The notes: generated from the letters alone by a model not told the origin. A stretch of 64,000 nucleotides of DNA from Cladopsammia gracilis (GCA_022457155.1 JAJGOT010000292.1:815501-879500), one strand, 5' to 3'. Shown: positions 11,111 to 24,088, numbered from the stretch's first letter. Made by a program: numbers and translations.

Positions 11111-13339
11111 TATAACAGCGATATTCCGGCCAAACTATAAGATGTTTACTCATGCAAATACTGCACACAACTAGAAGATGCGCAAATATTGAATTTCGTT
11201 TGACGATTCTACGTCATCCGATGATACGCTGACCGCTTTCTGAACAAGCAAGCAATTTCCAAGATGGCGCCACTCTACTTGTATTTTTGCTCGTCTTTCA
11301 GGAAAAATATCTGAGTTGTAATAAGCGATCAGTAAATAATAGTCTCAAAAATTGAAACATGGCACAAAGGGCAAACATACAAAATAACTTCATTTTTACC
11401 CCGGAGTTCCCCTTTAACGATAGATGATGTTATTTCATTTGATTTTCATTTTGAAATAACATTTTAGCGATAAATTTAGCGGTAGTTCATTTTTTTTTAT
11501 GATTTTGAGCGGTAAATTTAGCGGTGGGGAAGTTGTTTTTTGAGTTTTCTCGGAATTTCTAAAGGCAGGGGGCTTTGGGTTTTTGGCTTTTGGCGCAGAA
11601 TCATCGTTTTATATCTACTAATGTTGGATGTAATTTTCCAGCATGTGAGCATGATCAGGTCGTGGCAGCTTTTACACCTTTTCCCCTTCGTTACAAATGG
11701 AAATAAATTTTCGTTAGTGTGGATACAATATTAAATAAAATGAAGGTGAAATCAGTTAAGCTCACATAAAACAATCAGCACTCATGCGCGTATCAGATAT
11801 AGAGCTTCGTTTTAAAATATACGATGAATGTTTGTTACGCAAGCGCATAACATTCGTTTTGCGATATATTGGGCAAACTGCTATGGAAGTCTTCCTGTGA
11901 ATATACTGTGTGTGCGCTCACGTGACCCTTGAATTACCGTCCGCCGTGTTGGAGGACCACTTTGATGGGTTTTCCCAGTGTTTACCTTCCAGAGAGCGGG
12001 CAGCGCTTATAAAATAATTGAAAAGGTAGCTAATTTAAAGTGCTCTTTTGTCAGTTGTGCTAGTTTAAATCCCAAAACTCCTTTATTTTCGATTCTTAGG
12101 GCCATATTAATTTTGTTTCGATCACTTCGTACAACTTCGATTTGCCGCCCGATATTTTCACAACTTGAAAACATTATCACAGAGTTGAAAATCAGCCAGA
12201 CTTATAAAAATCGGTTTACTTCAGCAATTTCTTATAAAACGGAATCATTTTCATTGTCGCGATGCCCACGAGTTAAGATATCAGGCGACAAATCGTAGAA
12301 TGAGCACGTCTGTTTACATGATACAATTTGTTGATTGCACGCTGCAATTTGTCTGCTCAGCGGAATTTTGTTTCGAAGTGGTTTCTGTAGGAAAAATTGC
12401 CTTGATCTCCGGGTGCTTACCATTTAGCCAACAAAACCAGTATTTTCGGTTGGAAAGCAAATGGTACGATTGATTTTATGGGAATTTCGGTTGGAACTAA
12501 TGGACAGAAAATTCAGCGATTAAACTAGCGTGTGAATTGGTCATTTTGTTAAATTTTTGGTTGTGGAAACAAGAGTGACAAGTGTCCGAATCTAGTATGT
12601 TTTCGTGTTCCTATTAAAAGTTTTAACAAACTAACGGGAACAAACGGTAAGGTCGACACTTCAAGGTAGAAAAGGGCACTTGCTAGTCTTGCTATGAGCC
12701 AGCCACACTCATAAAGGCCAAGTGCTGACACGGAACGGTACCTTCCTTTTTTCTTATAATCCACAACATTTGCCCGAGTTGCGCTAGTGAATCATTTATT
12801 ATCTACGAATGTATTCTTCAGTGTTAATCATCACATACCCGCATCAAGGATAATGGAAACAAAGCCGCTAACCATTTGGTTGACGTAGGCTTGAAGACTT
12901 CGGTAAACTTTATTGTGCGTTTGTATAAAAATAGTATCCAGCACAAGGTAAGGAAATAAATCCATCGATTTGATAGGTCGAATGCTTTCCTCGCTCAATT
13001 TTTTATGGCTTGGATAAGAAGCGGATCGATTCCGATCCTAGAACGTTTTTAAGATGTTTACATTAAATTAACCTTGCCCTCAAGATTTTAGCCATTATTT
13101 GACAGCATCGGATGCTCGATTTCTGTTATTTCAGTCACTATTTTGATTACGTCAGTCCTCCAACATGGCCGCCGGTAAGTTTGTGACGTCATCCACACAC
13201 ACACACACACTATAAACTTTGTTTCATTTATAGTACAGAACTTGAGGCCAATCGTTTAGATTTTTTGAACGTTTTGTAGAAGTTGTAAGCTCAGGGTGAA
13301 AAATGACATTATCAACAATGGCATGTAGGAGCCCATATC
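11111..13339. other. No gene recognised
   Basis: AT-rich sequence. The ORFs here are short and have no recognisable domain. A (CA)n microsatellite lies at about 13192-13212. Confidence 0.5.
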
Positions 13340-13700
13340 AGCTCCTGACTTTGGCTTTTACTATTAAGAGGACGAAGGTGCTGCCTTTGCTATGACATCT
13401 GCAAATGGTTAGACCTTCACATGGCTCGGATGACCACATAGAAATGGCGGTCCTGTCTCCGATGGAGACGTAAAAGAACCACTGAGGACGTAACAAAACC
13501 CTGGCTGTGACCACCCTCAGTGCCATACATTGTTCATGGGTGGGGTGGGGGAGATGAGATCAACAATAGACCGAAAGCGGCTGCCTGAGGCGCTTTCTTC
13601 ATAAGCTGACGTCTGATCTCATTCTTATAAGTGTATGTAAAGCGCCATGAGACGTGATATGTGCGCTATATAAGTCACTTGTTTTATTATTTTTTTATTT
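13340..13700. repeat. SINE/LINE 3'-tail-like repeat
   Basis: A GC-richer block ending in a segment close to TGTAAAGCGCC...GCGCTATATAAGT followed by T/A-rich tail. That layout is typical of CR1/L2-type LINE or SINE 3' ends in marine invertebrates. No reverse transcriptase is seen. Assignment is by pattern only. Confidence 0.4.
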
Positions 13701-14588
13701 TTTTTTACATTTATCTGGTACGTACGGTCTTTGCGCTACAAAGGGGTTCTTGGGAATTTCTGTTGTATTTTTACTGAAAATATGCCATAATAGTTTGTTA
13801 AGCATGCGCATGAGAATAGGCTACTTGGAGCCTCTTGCTTCAATTTTTTGCGTAGTCATTAAGAGCTTTGCATCAAGGCGAAGATTCATTAACGCCACTT
13901 TTATTGTAGCGTTTTAACGAAAACAACATTCCTTAGTGCAAATGAAAATTAATTTAACTTATTGTTCAAAGGTTAGAATAAAATTGCAATGAGAAAAGAG
14001 TTGTTTTTCTTCAATTTTTCACGGTTTTTCTACAAGATTAAAAAAAAAAAACGAAGTTGTGCAAATCCTTCTGGCGGAAGTCGAGCACCCAGTAACAAAG
14101 CCACGATTAAGCTGAAATTTCTCAACTTGCTATATGCATGAACACGGTAAACAGTCGTTAAGAGACAATAAGTCATGAAATTGTGTTCCACTGGAAGACC
14201 GATATGACCGCTATTACTGTCAAAAAATGTGCAGTGATATCGGCTTATGCAAACCTACATATCATGCTGCCCAAACACCTGCCGTATTCAGTGAAAGCTG
14301 GATCGAAAACATTACTTAGGTTGTTATTGAAAATTATTTCGTGTTGTTTGACCTGTGCCTTGCAAGCAGTAAAATTTGAGATTTTTTGGTGTCCGGTCTT
14401 CCAAATGGCCGCCCAATTACTTTTTTCAGTGGCTCATTTCCGCCGGAAATTCCTTCGAACGCGTCTCCATTATCTCGGATTACTGCTAGTACTAATTTTA
14501 TCGGACAATCAACGCTACTTAATGTTCATCTAATGCAAAACTCCTTAATGTTAATCGAGCATGGGACTTCTTTAATTTCTTCTATTAG
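13701..14588. other. No gene recognised
   Basis: Only short ORFs without recognisable motifs. The final bases (TTCTTCTATTAG) form a plausible polypyrimidine tract and splice acceptor for the next entry. Confidence 0.4.
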
Positions 14589-14778
14589 GATGGCAGTTAT
14601 GAAGGTGAAATGAGCAAAAAGAAAGGAAACAATTCCAAACCCAAACAACCTGAACAACGACAGAAAAAACATGGGTATGGTAATATAAAAACATCAGAAG
14701 CTGACGTTGATAAGGACGGATCGATGAAAACATCAGAGAAACAGGATCATGTTCAGGAACAAGTTCACATGTCAACAG
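14589..14778 (+). CDS. Candidate internal exon, charged low-complexity protein
   Basis: Open frame bounded by a splice acceptor (CTATTAG before 14589) and a strong donor (GTAAGG at 14779). It encodes about 63 residues rich in Lys, Gln, Glu and Ser, with no known domain. It enters in phase 0 and leaves in phase 1. It could belong to the kinase gene downstream, whose first visible exon needs a phase-1 donor, or to an unknown gene. An internal ATG at 14610 could also make this a first coding exon. Confidence 0.4.
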
Positions 14779-15111
14779 GTAAGGAAGGTCAAAGAGTTAC
14801 GGTCATGGTAGAATTGAACTTAAGGCGAAGTTCTTATTAATGGTCTACAATTTCATGATATACTTCATTTGGTATATTCCGCACATCATCCGGTAACGTA
14901 AAATAGGTATCTCATGTAACAGCGTGGAACAAGATATATGTTGTAGTAGCGGTTTCATTTTTTAAGTTTTTTGCTCGACCACCCACTCGCTCAAATCAGT
15001 GTATGACTCAGTCGATAAAACCAAATTCTTGTGCTTCACCCCCCACCGACGCAGCACCACAGTTTCTGTAGAAACTAACCCCATTCATTTATGTATTATG
15101 AATTCGACTTC

Positions 15112-15778
15112 ATTAGAGATTGGAGGCATTCTTTATATGCCCTGTGTCAGCCAAGAGACATTATTCGACTTCTTAAACTCATTAGAGATTGGAGGCATTC
15201 TGTATATGCCCTGTGTCAGCCAAGAGACATTATTCGACTTCTTAAACTCATTAGAGATTGGAGGCATTCTGTATATGCCTTGTGTCAGCCAAGAGACATT
15301 ATTCGACTTCTTAAACTCATTAGAGATTGGAGGCATTCTTTATATGCCCTGTGTCAGCCAAGAGACATTATTCGACTTCTTAAACTCATTAGAGATTGGA
15401 GGCATTCTGTATATGCCCTGTGTCAGCCAAGAGACATTATTCGACTTCTTAAACTCATTAGAGATTGGAGGCATTCTTTATATGCCCTGTGTCAGCCAAG
15501 AGACATTATTCGACTTTTTAAACTCATTAGAGATTGGAGGCATTCTGTATATGCTTTGTGTCAGCCAAGAGACATTATTCGACTTCTTAAACTCATTAGA
15601 GATTGGAGGCATTCTGTATATGCCTTGTGTCAGCCAAGACACATTATTCGACTTCTTAAACTCATTAGAGATTGGAGGCATTCTGTATATGCCCTGTGTC
15701 AGCCAAGAGACATTATTCGACTTCTTAAACTCATTACAGATTGGAGGCATTCTGTATATGACCTGTGTCAGCCAAGAA
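15112..15778. repeat. 69-bp tandem array, about 9.7 copies
   Basis: Unit of 69 bp starting ATTAGAGATTGGAGGCATTC. Copies differ at a few positions only. As 69 is 23 codons, the array stays open in two plus frames and one minus frame and gives artificial 23-residue repeat proteins. I do not treat these as genes because substitutions show no codon bias and no start/stop context supports them. Confidence 0.9.
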
Positions 15779-16155
15779 ATGGTTTAAAGTTCAGAGTACT
15801 AATTATTCAAAATGGCCGCATTATTTTTTTCGTACGTGCGGAAAATGTTCTCAATAAATATTGAATTGGGATTTTTATGTTATCGACTTTCAATTAAAGA
15901 TTAGAAACTAAAATTAAAATGGGTTTTGAAGTGACTTTCAATCAGTCAACTATGCGTCATTCTGAATACAGGTTGAATAAATTACCATAAATTAGGGGCA
16001 CCCAGCGAGGAATGTTTATCAAAACGCTTGGAATGGCGCTATATTATTTTTTCATATCACTTTAGCACACTTTAAATGAAACTATGTGAAACTAACACAG
16101 TTTGTGCTTTTCGGTTCTTTTAGCTGAATATTTCAACAGCAGAAAATGTTTGAGA

Positions 16156-17213
16156 AAGGAATCTTATCCCTGATTTTACCCTGGGGGACTCCCATATAAA
16201 GGAATCTTATCCCTGAATTTACCCTGGGGGACTCCCATATAAAGGAATCTTATCCCTGAATTTACCCTGGGGGACTCCCATATAAAGGAATCTTATCCCT
16301 GAATTTACCCTGGGGGACTCCCATATAAAGGAATCTTATCCCCTGAATTTACCCTGGGAGACTCCCATATAAAGGAATCTTATCCCTGAATTTACCCTGG
16401 GGGACTCCCATATAAAGGAATCTTATCCCTGAATTTACCCTGGGGGACTCCCATATAAAGGAATCTTATCCCTGAATTTACCCTGGGGGACTCCCATATA
16501 AAGGAATCTTATTCCTGAATTTACCCTGGGGGACTCCCATATAAAGGAATCTTATCCCTGAATTTACCCTGGGGGACTCCCATATAAAGGAATCTTATCC
16601 CTGAATTTACCCTGGGGGACTCCCATATAAAGGAATCTTATCCCTGAATTTACCCTGGGGGACTCCCATATAAAGGAATCTTATCTCTGAATTTACCCTG
16701 GGGGGACTCCCATATAAAGGAATCTTATCCCTGAATTTACCCTGAGGGACTCCCATATAAAGGAATCTTATCCCTGAATTTACCCTGGAGGACTTCCATA
16801 TAAAGGAATCTTATCCCTGAATTTACCCTGGGGGACTCCCATATAAAGGAATCTTATCCCTGAATTTACCCTGGGGGACTCCCATATAAAGGAATCTTAT
16901 CCCTGAATTTACCCTGGAGGACTTCCATATAAAGGAATCTTATCCCTGAATTTACCCTGGGGGACTCCCATATAAAGGAATCTTATCCCTGAATTTACCC
17001 TGGAGGACTTCCATATAAAGGAATCTTATCCCTGAATTTACCCTGGGAGACTCCCATATAAAGGAATCTTATCCCTGAATTTACCCTCGGAGGGACTCCC
17101 ATATAAAGGAATCTTATCCCTGAATTTACCCTGAGGGACTCCCATATAAAGGAATCTTATCCCTGAATTTACCCTGGGGGACTCCCATATAAAGGAATCT
17201 TATCCCTGAATTG
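16156..17213. repeat. 43-bp tandem array, about 24 copies
   Basis: Unit of 43 bp of the form GGAATCTTATCCCTGAATTT followed by ACCCTGGGGGACTCCCATATAAA. Copies are highly homogeneous, with single-base variants in the G run. There are no unique spacers between units, so this is a satellite and not a CRISPR array. Confidence 0.92.
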
Positions 17214-17343
17214 ACCAGCTGCTTTCACCTTCCCGAAGCTGATTTCTAGCTGACCATATTTTGAATCCAGAATGACATTTTTTATCCTTCCAAACAAAAG
17301 ACAAGGCGTTAATTTGTCCGATGTTCAAAAAATTTGAGGCGAT

Positions 17344-17790
17344 GCATACATTCCATCTTTTGAAAGGAGGATATTTTCATGGAGTTGGAAGATTTAAACC
17401 ACATATTAATGGATTCTTTCTTTTCATCGAAAAAACCTTTTGAGCTTTACAATCCTTTATGTACAGTTGGGTCTCCGTTATTGAATACGATCACCAACTA
17501 GCCATGAAATGTTGTTTTATCGAATGTAATACAGGTGAAAAACTGGCTTTATCGACATCTATATCTGCATGGTTTACTTGCAAAATCCTAATGGACATAC
17601 AGCAAGTTTTAGTGCAAAGTGCGAAATGTAAATAATAGTACGGGTTCCCAAAAAGTAAGCTAACTTCGAGGTGGTGCTATTAGCTGCCGAGAGGGCATGT
17701 CCAGACTTCCAAGTCTGCGACCAATGTAAATATTACACGGTATTTCAACGTATCTATCGCACTTAAACGCTGTTTTCAGATTAATTTTAA
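17344..17790. repeat. Segmental duplication, copy A (empty site)
   Basis: 447 bp almost identical, same orientation, to 21742-22574. Copy A lacks the 383-bp insertion present in copy B and so preserves the pre-insertion site (CCACATATTAATGG near 17399). Confidence 0.9.
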
Positions 17791-17796
17791 CGATTT

Positions 17797-17800
<4 letters not shown>

Positions 17801-17878
<78 letters not shown>

Positions 17879-17880
17879 GT
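17801..17880. repeat. (AT)n microsatellite
   Basis: About 80 bases of alternating AT with one or two G interruptions near the 3' end. The long isoleucine/tyrosine ORF on the minus strand is an artefact of it. Confidence 0.95.
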
Positions 17881-18339
17881 TGAAAATTTGCGCAGTTTTG
17901 CGGCAAAATCTGTTTAATTTCCGTCCGGTTGAGAGTGTGTGTAAGCATGTATATGTTTTTTTGAGCATTTTAATATTAGCATATTGATAAGTGCACGTTG
18001 TGAATATTAATTAAGCGGAAGTCGTACGCCTCACTGCATCAAACCATTCTTTTCAGCGCCCTGAACCAATCAAAGAGAGGGATTAGTCACCGGGAAAAAC
18101 CCTCGCAGAAGTGCCATACGATGAGTTAAATAGAGCAACATTACGCATCTGAGAGGATTGAACTTTTACGATAAACACCTCACGGAGGTTGGAAAGCGAA
18201 AGACCAGATCTTCTTTTAAGTATTCGAAGGGAATAGTCTTTTGGTCTTTCACTGACAGGGTTAAACTCGTTACTTGAATTTTCTAGAAAGGTAGATTCAA
18301 GGGAAGGTGCGGTTAAGCGGTTATATATAAACGAGCGAG

Positions 18340-18679
18340 ATGTCTGCAGAGCGGCAAAGGTTAAGGCCATGGCTAGAGGACAAAATAAACAGCGACAACG
18401 TACCGGGACTGTGTTGGCGAGACAAAGAAAAGAAAGAATTCCGAGTTTCGTGGAAGCATGCCGGTAAACCCGACTTCGATGTCGAGAAGGACGCCATGTT
18501 GTTTAAGCTATGGGCTGAACACACTGGGAAGTATCGGCGAGGCGAGTCTCCGGATCCATCCACTTGGAAAACGAGGTTCAGATGCGCTCTCCACAAAATG
18601 CCTGATGTGGAGGAGATACGAGTTCCTCATAGCTTAGACGAGAAGGAGCCATATCGAGTCTTCAGATTTAAGGAGAAAG
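18340..18679 (+). CDS. Interferon regulatory factor (IRF) DNA-binding-domain exon
   Basis: The first 113 codons form a full IRF-type winged helix: RLRPWL at residues 7-12, then CWRDKEKK, SWKHAG, LFKLWAEHTGKY and STWKTRFRCAL. The five spaced tryptophans of IRF domains are at residues 11, 26, 38, 58 and 76. Arg79, Cys82 and nearby residues match the recognition helix (RCAL..MPD). IRFs bind GAAA-containing promoter elements and act in innate immunity and development. The ATG at 18340 fits the usual position of the domain at the protein N-terminus. The exon ends at a GTGAGA donor (18680) in phase 1. No C-terminal IRF-association domain was found downstream, so later exons are missing from view or this is a short form. 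Fusion to the kinase exon at 30864 is phase-compatible but unsupported. Confidence 0.88.
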
Positions 18680-21600
18680 GTGAGAACATTATTTTCATTC
18701 ATTAATAAGGGTTTTGGACCTGATAAATAACGGCCAGCGAATTCAATTCAAGCGCATTTGTGCGTAAGGGATTTGAAAGTGACTTGAGAACTAAGGAGAC
18801 ATTCAGTGCTATTTGGCCAAATGTTTATAACTAAACCTGACTGGTATCACTTATTTTGAAGTATCTCTCAGCTGTTTTCAGCGATCAAATGTTTGTTAAC
18901 TGAATCAGAACTGTGACCCGACTTCAGCAAGATCTTACGTTTACTAGGTACGTTGTATTGTTTGGCGTTTACACGCCATTTGTGTTAAAGGCGGCTCTCG
19001 CAGCAATGATTGTACAAGTGAATTTGATTTCATACGTGAAATAAGAGAAAGTCACTTCATTATATTTTGAGACTGGCATTGATTAAAACTGTTCTGTAAC
19101 ACAAGGAATAAAAAATAGTAATAGAAATATTAAAATCAAAGGTTTATTTTAAACTAATATATATTGTAGACATTGTACAAGTTTTGTTTTTCATTTCCGT
19201 CCTATAAATGTAAATGTGTATTTTTACCATCGTCACAAAGACCTTAGAGTTTTAAATAAACAATACCACGGGTTGCTTTTTCAAACAAAACGGTGACAGA
19301 AATACAATGGCGGTAGAGCGGAAGCTACTGCTCAAGATACAAATGAACCGCGAAGATTCAAGGAACTATAGCTTCACAAAAGAGTGACATTTTCCGTTAC
19401 TTGCGGTTTTGAAACGCAATCTTTCTTCAGAAGTATTATACAACGTCCAGAAGATCTTATAACTCGATGGATATAGCAGCAAGAAAAATAAAGAAAAGAA
19501 GAATTTTGTCAACGCAAGCGTATATAAAAATAGACCATAAAGTAACCGGGGATTCCCGGATTTCTATGAGAACAAGACGTCATAATATTGGAATGATTTC
19601 CTGTTTTTCAGCGTATTGCATCTTAATTTTTGCGAACAGGGACATGTTTTTACTGGTGGCAACAATAAAGGCTTCTATGTTTTTGTAAAAATAAATCGCA
19701 GTGAATAGTTTATACATTCAATAAAGTCATCTTGAATAATTTGCGTACCGGCAAGTCATTTGCAACTCATAGTTTAATAGGAGAGAATAAGTTACTTTCT
19801 TTTTTTACACGTGGTGGCAAACAAACCGCCCGAAAATGACAGATACGTTCCTGAATGTAGCGCTAAATTTTTAGCATAATTAGTGTAGTAGTGCAGGTCG
19901 CTTTTAGCCCCAAACGGCGGCGTACACCTAACTTGTTTCGAACCTAAGGCGTTAAAGTGCCGGCGTTGAAACGAAACTCGATCCTTTTGTAGGAAGTAAA
20001 TCAAGCGAAAAACAGTTCGAACCAACTGGATTAAGTTCGCAACGTTCGAGTGAAACGAAATTATTAAACAAAGAAATGATCTATACCGGCTGCGTGACCA
20101 TAGGAATGCTTTCGGACAATTTTTTTTGCAAAAATATTTGTCATAATTTCGGTTCTACAAGTGCGGACGGTGATTTTTTTTCCACCAAATTTTGTCAAGC
20201 CGCACCAAACTTCAAAGGCGCCGTCGTCCTGCCTCGAAGCACGACAAATTTTTGTCAAGCGGAGACAAAATTTGTCGAGATTTTTGGTAGCGCCAAATAA
20301 ATTTTGTCAGCTAGTGCGAACGGTACCTTATATTCTTGCCCCGTGATACCGTTTCGGATTTCACGCTAAACGCTTTTCCAAAAATAAAATGAATTTGCAA
20401 TCTGCATGACCTAAAATGATATTGAAAAAGATATATTAATAGAGAAACTGATGTTATCCCCCAGGTAAAGCAATTTAACATTAGTTACAAAGAAGGTAGA
20501 GCGTGAAAAATTAAATTGAACCACGTCAACTTCAAGAGCTCTTTCAAATGATTTATGAATAATTATAACAATATAAGGTATATTTAAAGCGCGCCATTTC
20601 CCAAAGGCTCGATAGCGCGAGCTTTACAATGTATTGGAATTAAAAACAAAAGTATTAAGGTGAGAGCATTTAAAATAGAACTAAACATTATCAATGGCTT
20701 GAGAAAAAGGAAAAGTCTGTAGCTTGCACTTACAACTGTTCATGAAGTGTCTGGGAACTTAGGCAATAGCGATTTCTTGGGTTTTGGGTGTTGTCACGTT
20801 AAGATTTCTTGGCTTTGTGCAACACAAAGTGAATTTCTAAAAATACCCGGAAGTCAGTGACGGAAAAATGTTGTTAACTCATTTGGGCCGCGCCCGGGTG
20901 CCGGCCTATCAGTTCATTCAATCAGGCCATTGTATGAATATTAAAAACAAATCCGAGAATTCTGAGAAGTACCAAATCTCTTGCTATAACACTACACCAT
21001 ATGTAAGATTGACATGCACACGAGAAGACTACCTCGCGAGAAGAAAACTTGCCCGTTAACGAAGTGGAAAACAACTTCTTAAACATGAAATTCTTTAATA
21101 GTGAAAGAGGAACAGAAATTGTGACATGTTTATCACAACATTACACTACCGCGACTGAAATGAAAGTAGTTTGTTTTCAGTGATCCAGAGAAACACAGAC
21201 TGAAACGATCCACAACCCTTTAACTCCCAAGAGTGCCAAATATCAATATAAAGCGCTCGGAGCGCCAACAATATAGCTGTCACGCTAGCGTATGATACAA
21301 ACCGGCTCGGCTTTTAGTAGTTGCCGTTTTCTTTTGTGATTTCTCCCTGCAGGTTAAAGGAGACACTAAGGGCCTCCCAATAAACCACCTGTCTTATTTT
21401 AGATAAAGGAAGTATACTACTGATATCATGTAGAGTATGTCAATAAATGAGAAAGTTTTACGCCAAAATAGATGTCACGCAATCTCACCATATAATGCAA
21501 AAGAACACACATTTTCAGTCAGATTGCTACTACTTTTCGTCATTTTTTCACCCTTTGAATTAAATGTAGAACTAAAGGTTTCTTTCAGGGTATCCATCAG

Positions 21601-21741
21601 GTCGAACATGTTTACAAAAGGTCGTTAATTTGATTGTCAGTTGCTAATTGCCAGTCCTTTATCAAGCACTTCCTTGAATGTTGTCTAGTACTAACTTGGC
21701 TCCCTGACTCATTTTATCACAAAATTTACGATCACAAATTT
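18680..21741. other. No gene recognised; short inverted repeats
   Basis: Long non-coding stretch after the IRF exon. About 20160-20330 is rich in copies of GACAAATTTTTGTC-like inverted motifs and looks like a degraded MITE. No exon with convincing splice sites or domain was found. Confidence 0.4.
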
Positions 21742-22574
21742 GCATACATTCCATCTTTTGAAAGGAGGATATTTTCATGGAGTTCGAAGATTTAAACCAC
21801 ATAGGCTGTGTTTTCACGAGGCGGTTTTTCTCGCTTAACATTCCTGTAGGTAATTTGTTTACTGACCGCGTTAAGCAGCTTAAAAAATTTATGCGTTTTC
21901 ACGGACAGAACTTTATTCATTTTTCTTATACCATGCGCGATATATTTTCTTTTGTTAAAACAATAGAAAATTAGAACACAAAAGAACGACAATACAATGC
22001 CCTTCTTTCTTGTTTAATTGCCGACAAGCTTAAGCAACCTGGTTTGGTGGCTTAAATTTAATGAGAATTCTATTGTAGTTCGCCGACTCGCTTAACTTTA
22101 AGCGAGTTGGACAAGCAACTGTTTTCACGAGATTTCCGACTGTCACTCGCTCAGCGACTTGAAAAATCGCTCGTGAAAACACGGCCATATTAATGGATTC
22201 TTTCTTTTCATCGAAGAAACCTTTTGAGCTTTACAATCCTTTATATACAGTCGGGTCTCCGTTATTGAATACGATCACCAACTAGCCATAAAATGTTGTT
22301 TTATCGAATGTAATACAGGTGAAAAACTGGCTTTATCGACATCTATATCTGCATGGTTTACTTGCAAAATCCTAATGGACATACAGCAAGTTTTAGTGCA
22401 AAGTGCGAAATGTAAATAATAGTACGGGTTCCCAAAAAGTAAGCTAACTTCGAGGTGGTGCTATTAGCTGCCGAGAGAGCATGTCCAGACTTCGAAGTCT
22501 GCGACCAATGTAAATATTACACAGTATTTCAACGTATCCATCGCACTCAAACGTTGTTTTCAGATTAATTTTAA
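21742..22574. repeat. Segmental duplication, copy B (filled site)
   Basis: Direct copy of 17344-17790, split by the MITE at 21804-22186. It diverges from copy A by a small number of substitutions. Confidence 0.9.
21804..22186. mobile_element. 383-bp MITE, 3-bp TSD (Harbinger-like?)
   Basis: Terminal inverted repeats GGCTGTGTTTTCACGAG and (inverted) GGCCGTGTTTTCACGAG, flanked by ATA (21801-21803 and 22187-22189). Copy A of the duplication gives the empty site with a single ATA, so the ends and the 3-bp target duplication are proven within this window. A 3-bp TSD and GG-starting ends suggest PIF/Harbinger, but the superfamily is inferred. No coding capacity. Confidence 0.85.
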
Positions 22575-23409
22575 GAAAACTCTGGTTGTAAGTCAAATTA
22601 ATTACGAATTTTTATGACGACTAAGGCATTCCGAGCAGATTTTCCATCTCCGCAAACGATTCGTTGGGTGTTTCCGAATAAGTCACCAAGTTTGAGAAAA
22701 AAGTCATAAACGTGACGGAGGTTAATTTGCATGGATTTTGGCGATTTTATTCCTTCGTTTTCTCTTTATTTAATGATCAGTTTGAGAAGCTTTATCAAAC
22801 ACTCGAAAGAGCTGAACTTCTCGGTGTTTGGAAATCGTGATGAAAAACTCTTGTTTGATATATTACTTGAAATGACTGAAATCCTATTGAAAAAGTCCAA
22901 AATTTATTTGCCGTTAAGAACTCATTTGCTTTGAGTGCATTTTGTGCAAATCGTCTAATGAACAAGGCTCAGAACTTTGCATTGATGAAAAGCTTTAACC
23001 GATGTGCATGCCTTGTTTCAGTAAAGGACTGGCAAATTGTGTATTATTTTTTGCAGAAGAGAAGGGGGGGAGGGGATGTTTTTAACGTGTATTTGTAGCT
23101 AACATTTCTAGGTGTTAGTGTTTTTCGAGATTCACAGCGGCGTCTAAATTCAGTGGTCCAAGACGGCCTAGAGTGCACTACGTTCTACTTCGCAGATTGT
23201 AAAGGACGCCTGCGATATTCTCACTTGTTAAGTGAAAAGCGATAAACATAAACTTTCATTGCAATAAAAATAGACTTGTATATATTAATCTTTTATTTTA
23301 TTTATTTATTTATTTATTTATTTATCCATTCATTTATTAATGGTCCATCATGCATAAAGCTTTAAGATGGCTACCTGTAATTGTGAGCCTAAGCCGAGAC
23401 AGCAGCATT
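22575..23409. other. No gene recognised; (TTTA)n microsatellite
   Basis: AT-rich. A (TTTA)n run lies at about 23291-23327. No recognisable exon. Confidence 0.4.
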
Positions 23410-23851
23410 GGCCGTTTGTATGCTAGAGACGTTAAATTGTCTAGACGTATTAAACGTCTCAGACGTTAAATGCGTCTGGAATAAAAACGGGACGCATTAA
23501 AGTGGACGGAACAAAAGAAAAAACACAAGATTTTCTATAAAAAGCTATTCTCGGAAGTGACTGGACACGACTAAACTCGTCGCCAAATAAATTTTGAGAA
23601 CGCGAATATACAAATAGGGCTAAATTCGTCCCAGTTAAAGCCGTCTCGTTTTTATACTGACGTATTTAACGTCTGAGACGTTAAAGTCGTCTGTTAAGTG
23701 CGTCTGAACGACGCACTTAAAATAAGACGTTAAATCGTCTGACGTTAAATCCGTCTGACTTATTTTCCGTTTTTATACTGAGACGTTAAAGTCGTCTCGA
23801 GACGACTTTAACGTCTCAGACGATATTAACGTCTCTAGCATAAAAACGGCC
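23410..23851. mobile_element. 442-bp MITE, 3-bp TSD
   Basis: About 26-bp terminal inverted repeats beginning GGCCGTTTNTATGCTAGAGA, flanked by ATT (23407-23409 and 23852-23854). The interior is a mosaic of GACGTTAAA/TTTAACGTC motifs in both orientations. The ends and TSD length resemble the 383-bp MITE, so both may use the same transposase family. Confidence 0.8.
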
Positions 23852-24088
23852 ATTATTCTGCAGAGTCCTACTGTTACGCAACATTGCGGCGGAAAAAATT
23901 CAGGATTTTTTTGGACATCATGCGCACTATATAGCTTCCTTGTGTTTCACCAAAAATGAAGCCGTTTAGTCCTTAATTGCCCGGTTTTATAAGAGCTTTC
24001 AATTTCTTACTACCAAGACGAAAACACACCCTTTTTAAGACTTGTGAATGTAAAGAAAACGTCCTAATGAATACTTGCTTATCTTTAA

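Noticed and set aside
14999..15864. Long repetitive ORFs over the 69-bp array
   Set aside because: Open only because the period is 23 codons; several frames open equally on both strands.
16156..17213. CRISPR-like regular array
   Set aside because: Units are contiguous with no unique spacers, in a eukaryotic context; it is a tandem satellite.
17660..17968. 102-codon minus-strand ORF
   Set aside because: Mostly Ile/Tyr alternation from the (AT)n microsatellite.
18318..18330. TATATATAA before the IRF ATG as a TATA box
   Set aside because: Only about 10-20 bases from the ATG, so the transcript would start inside the coding region; chance is likelier.
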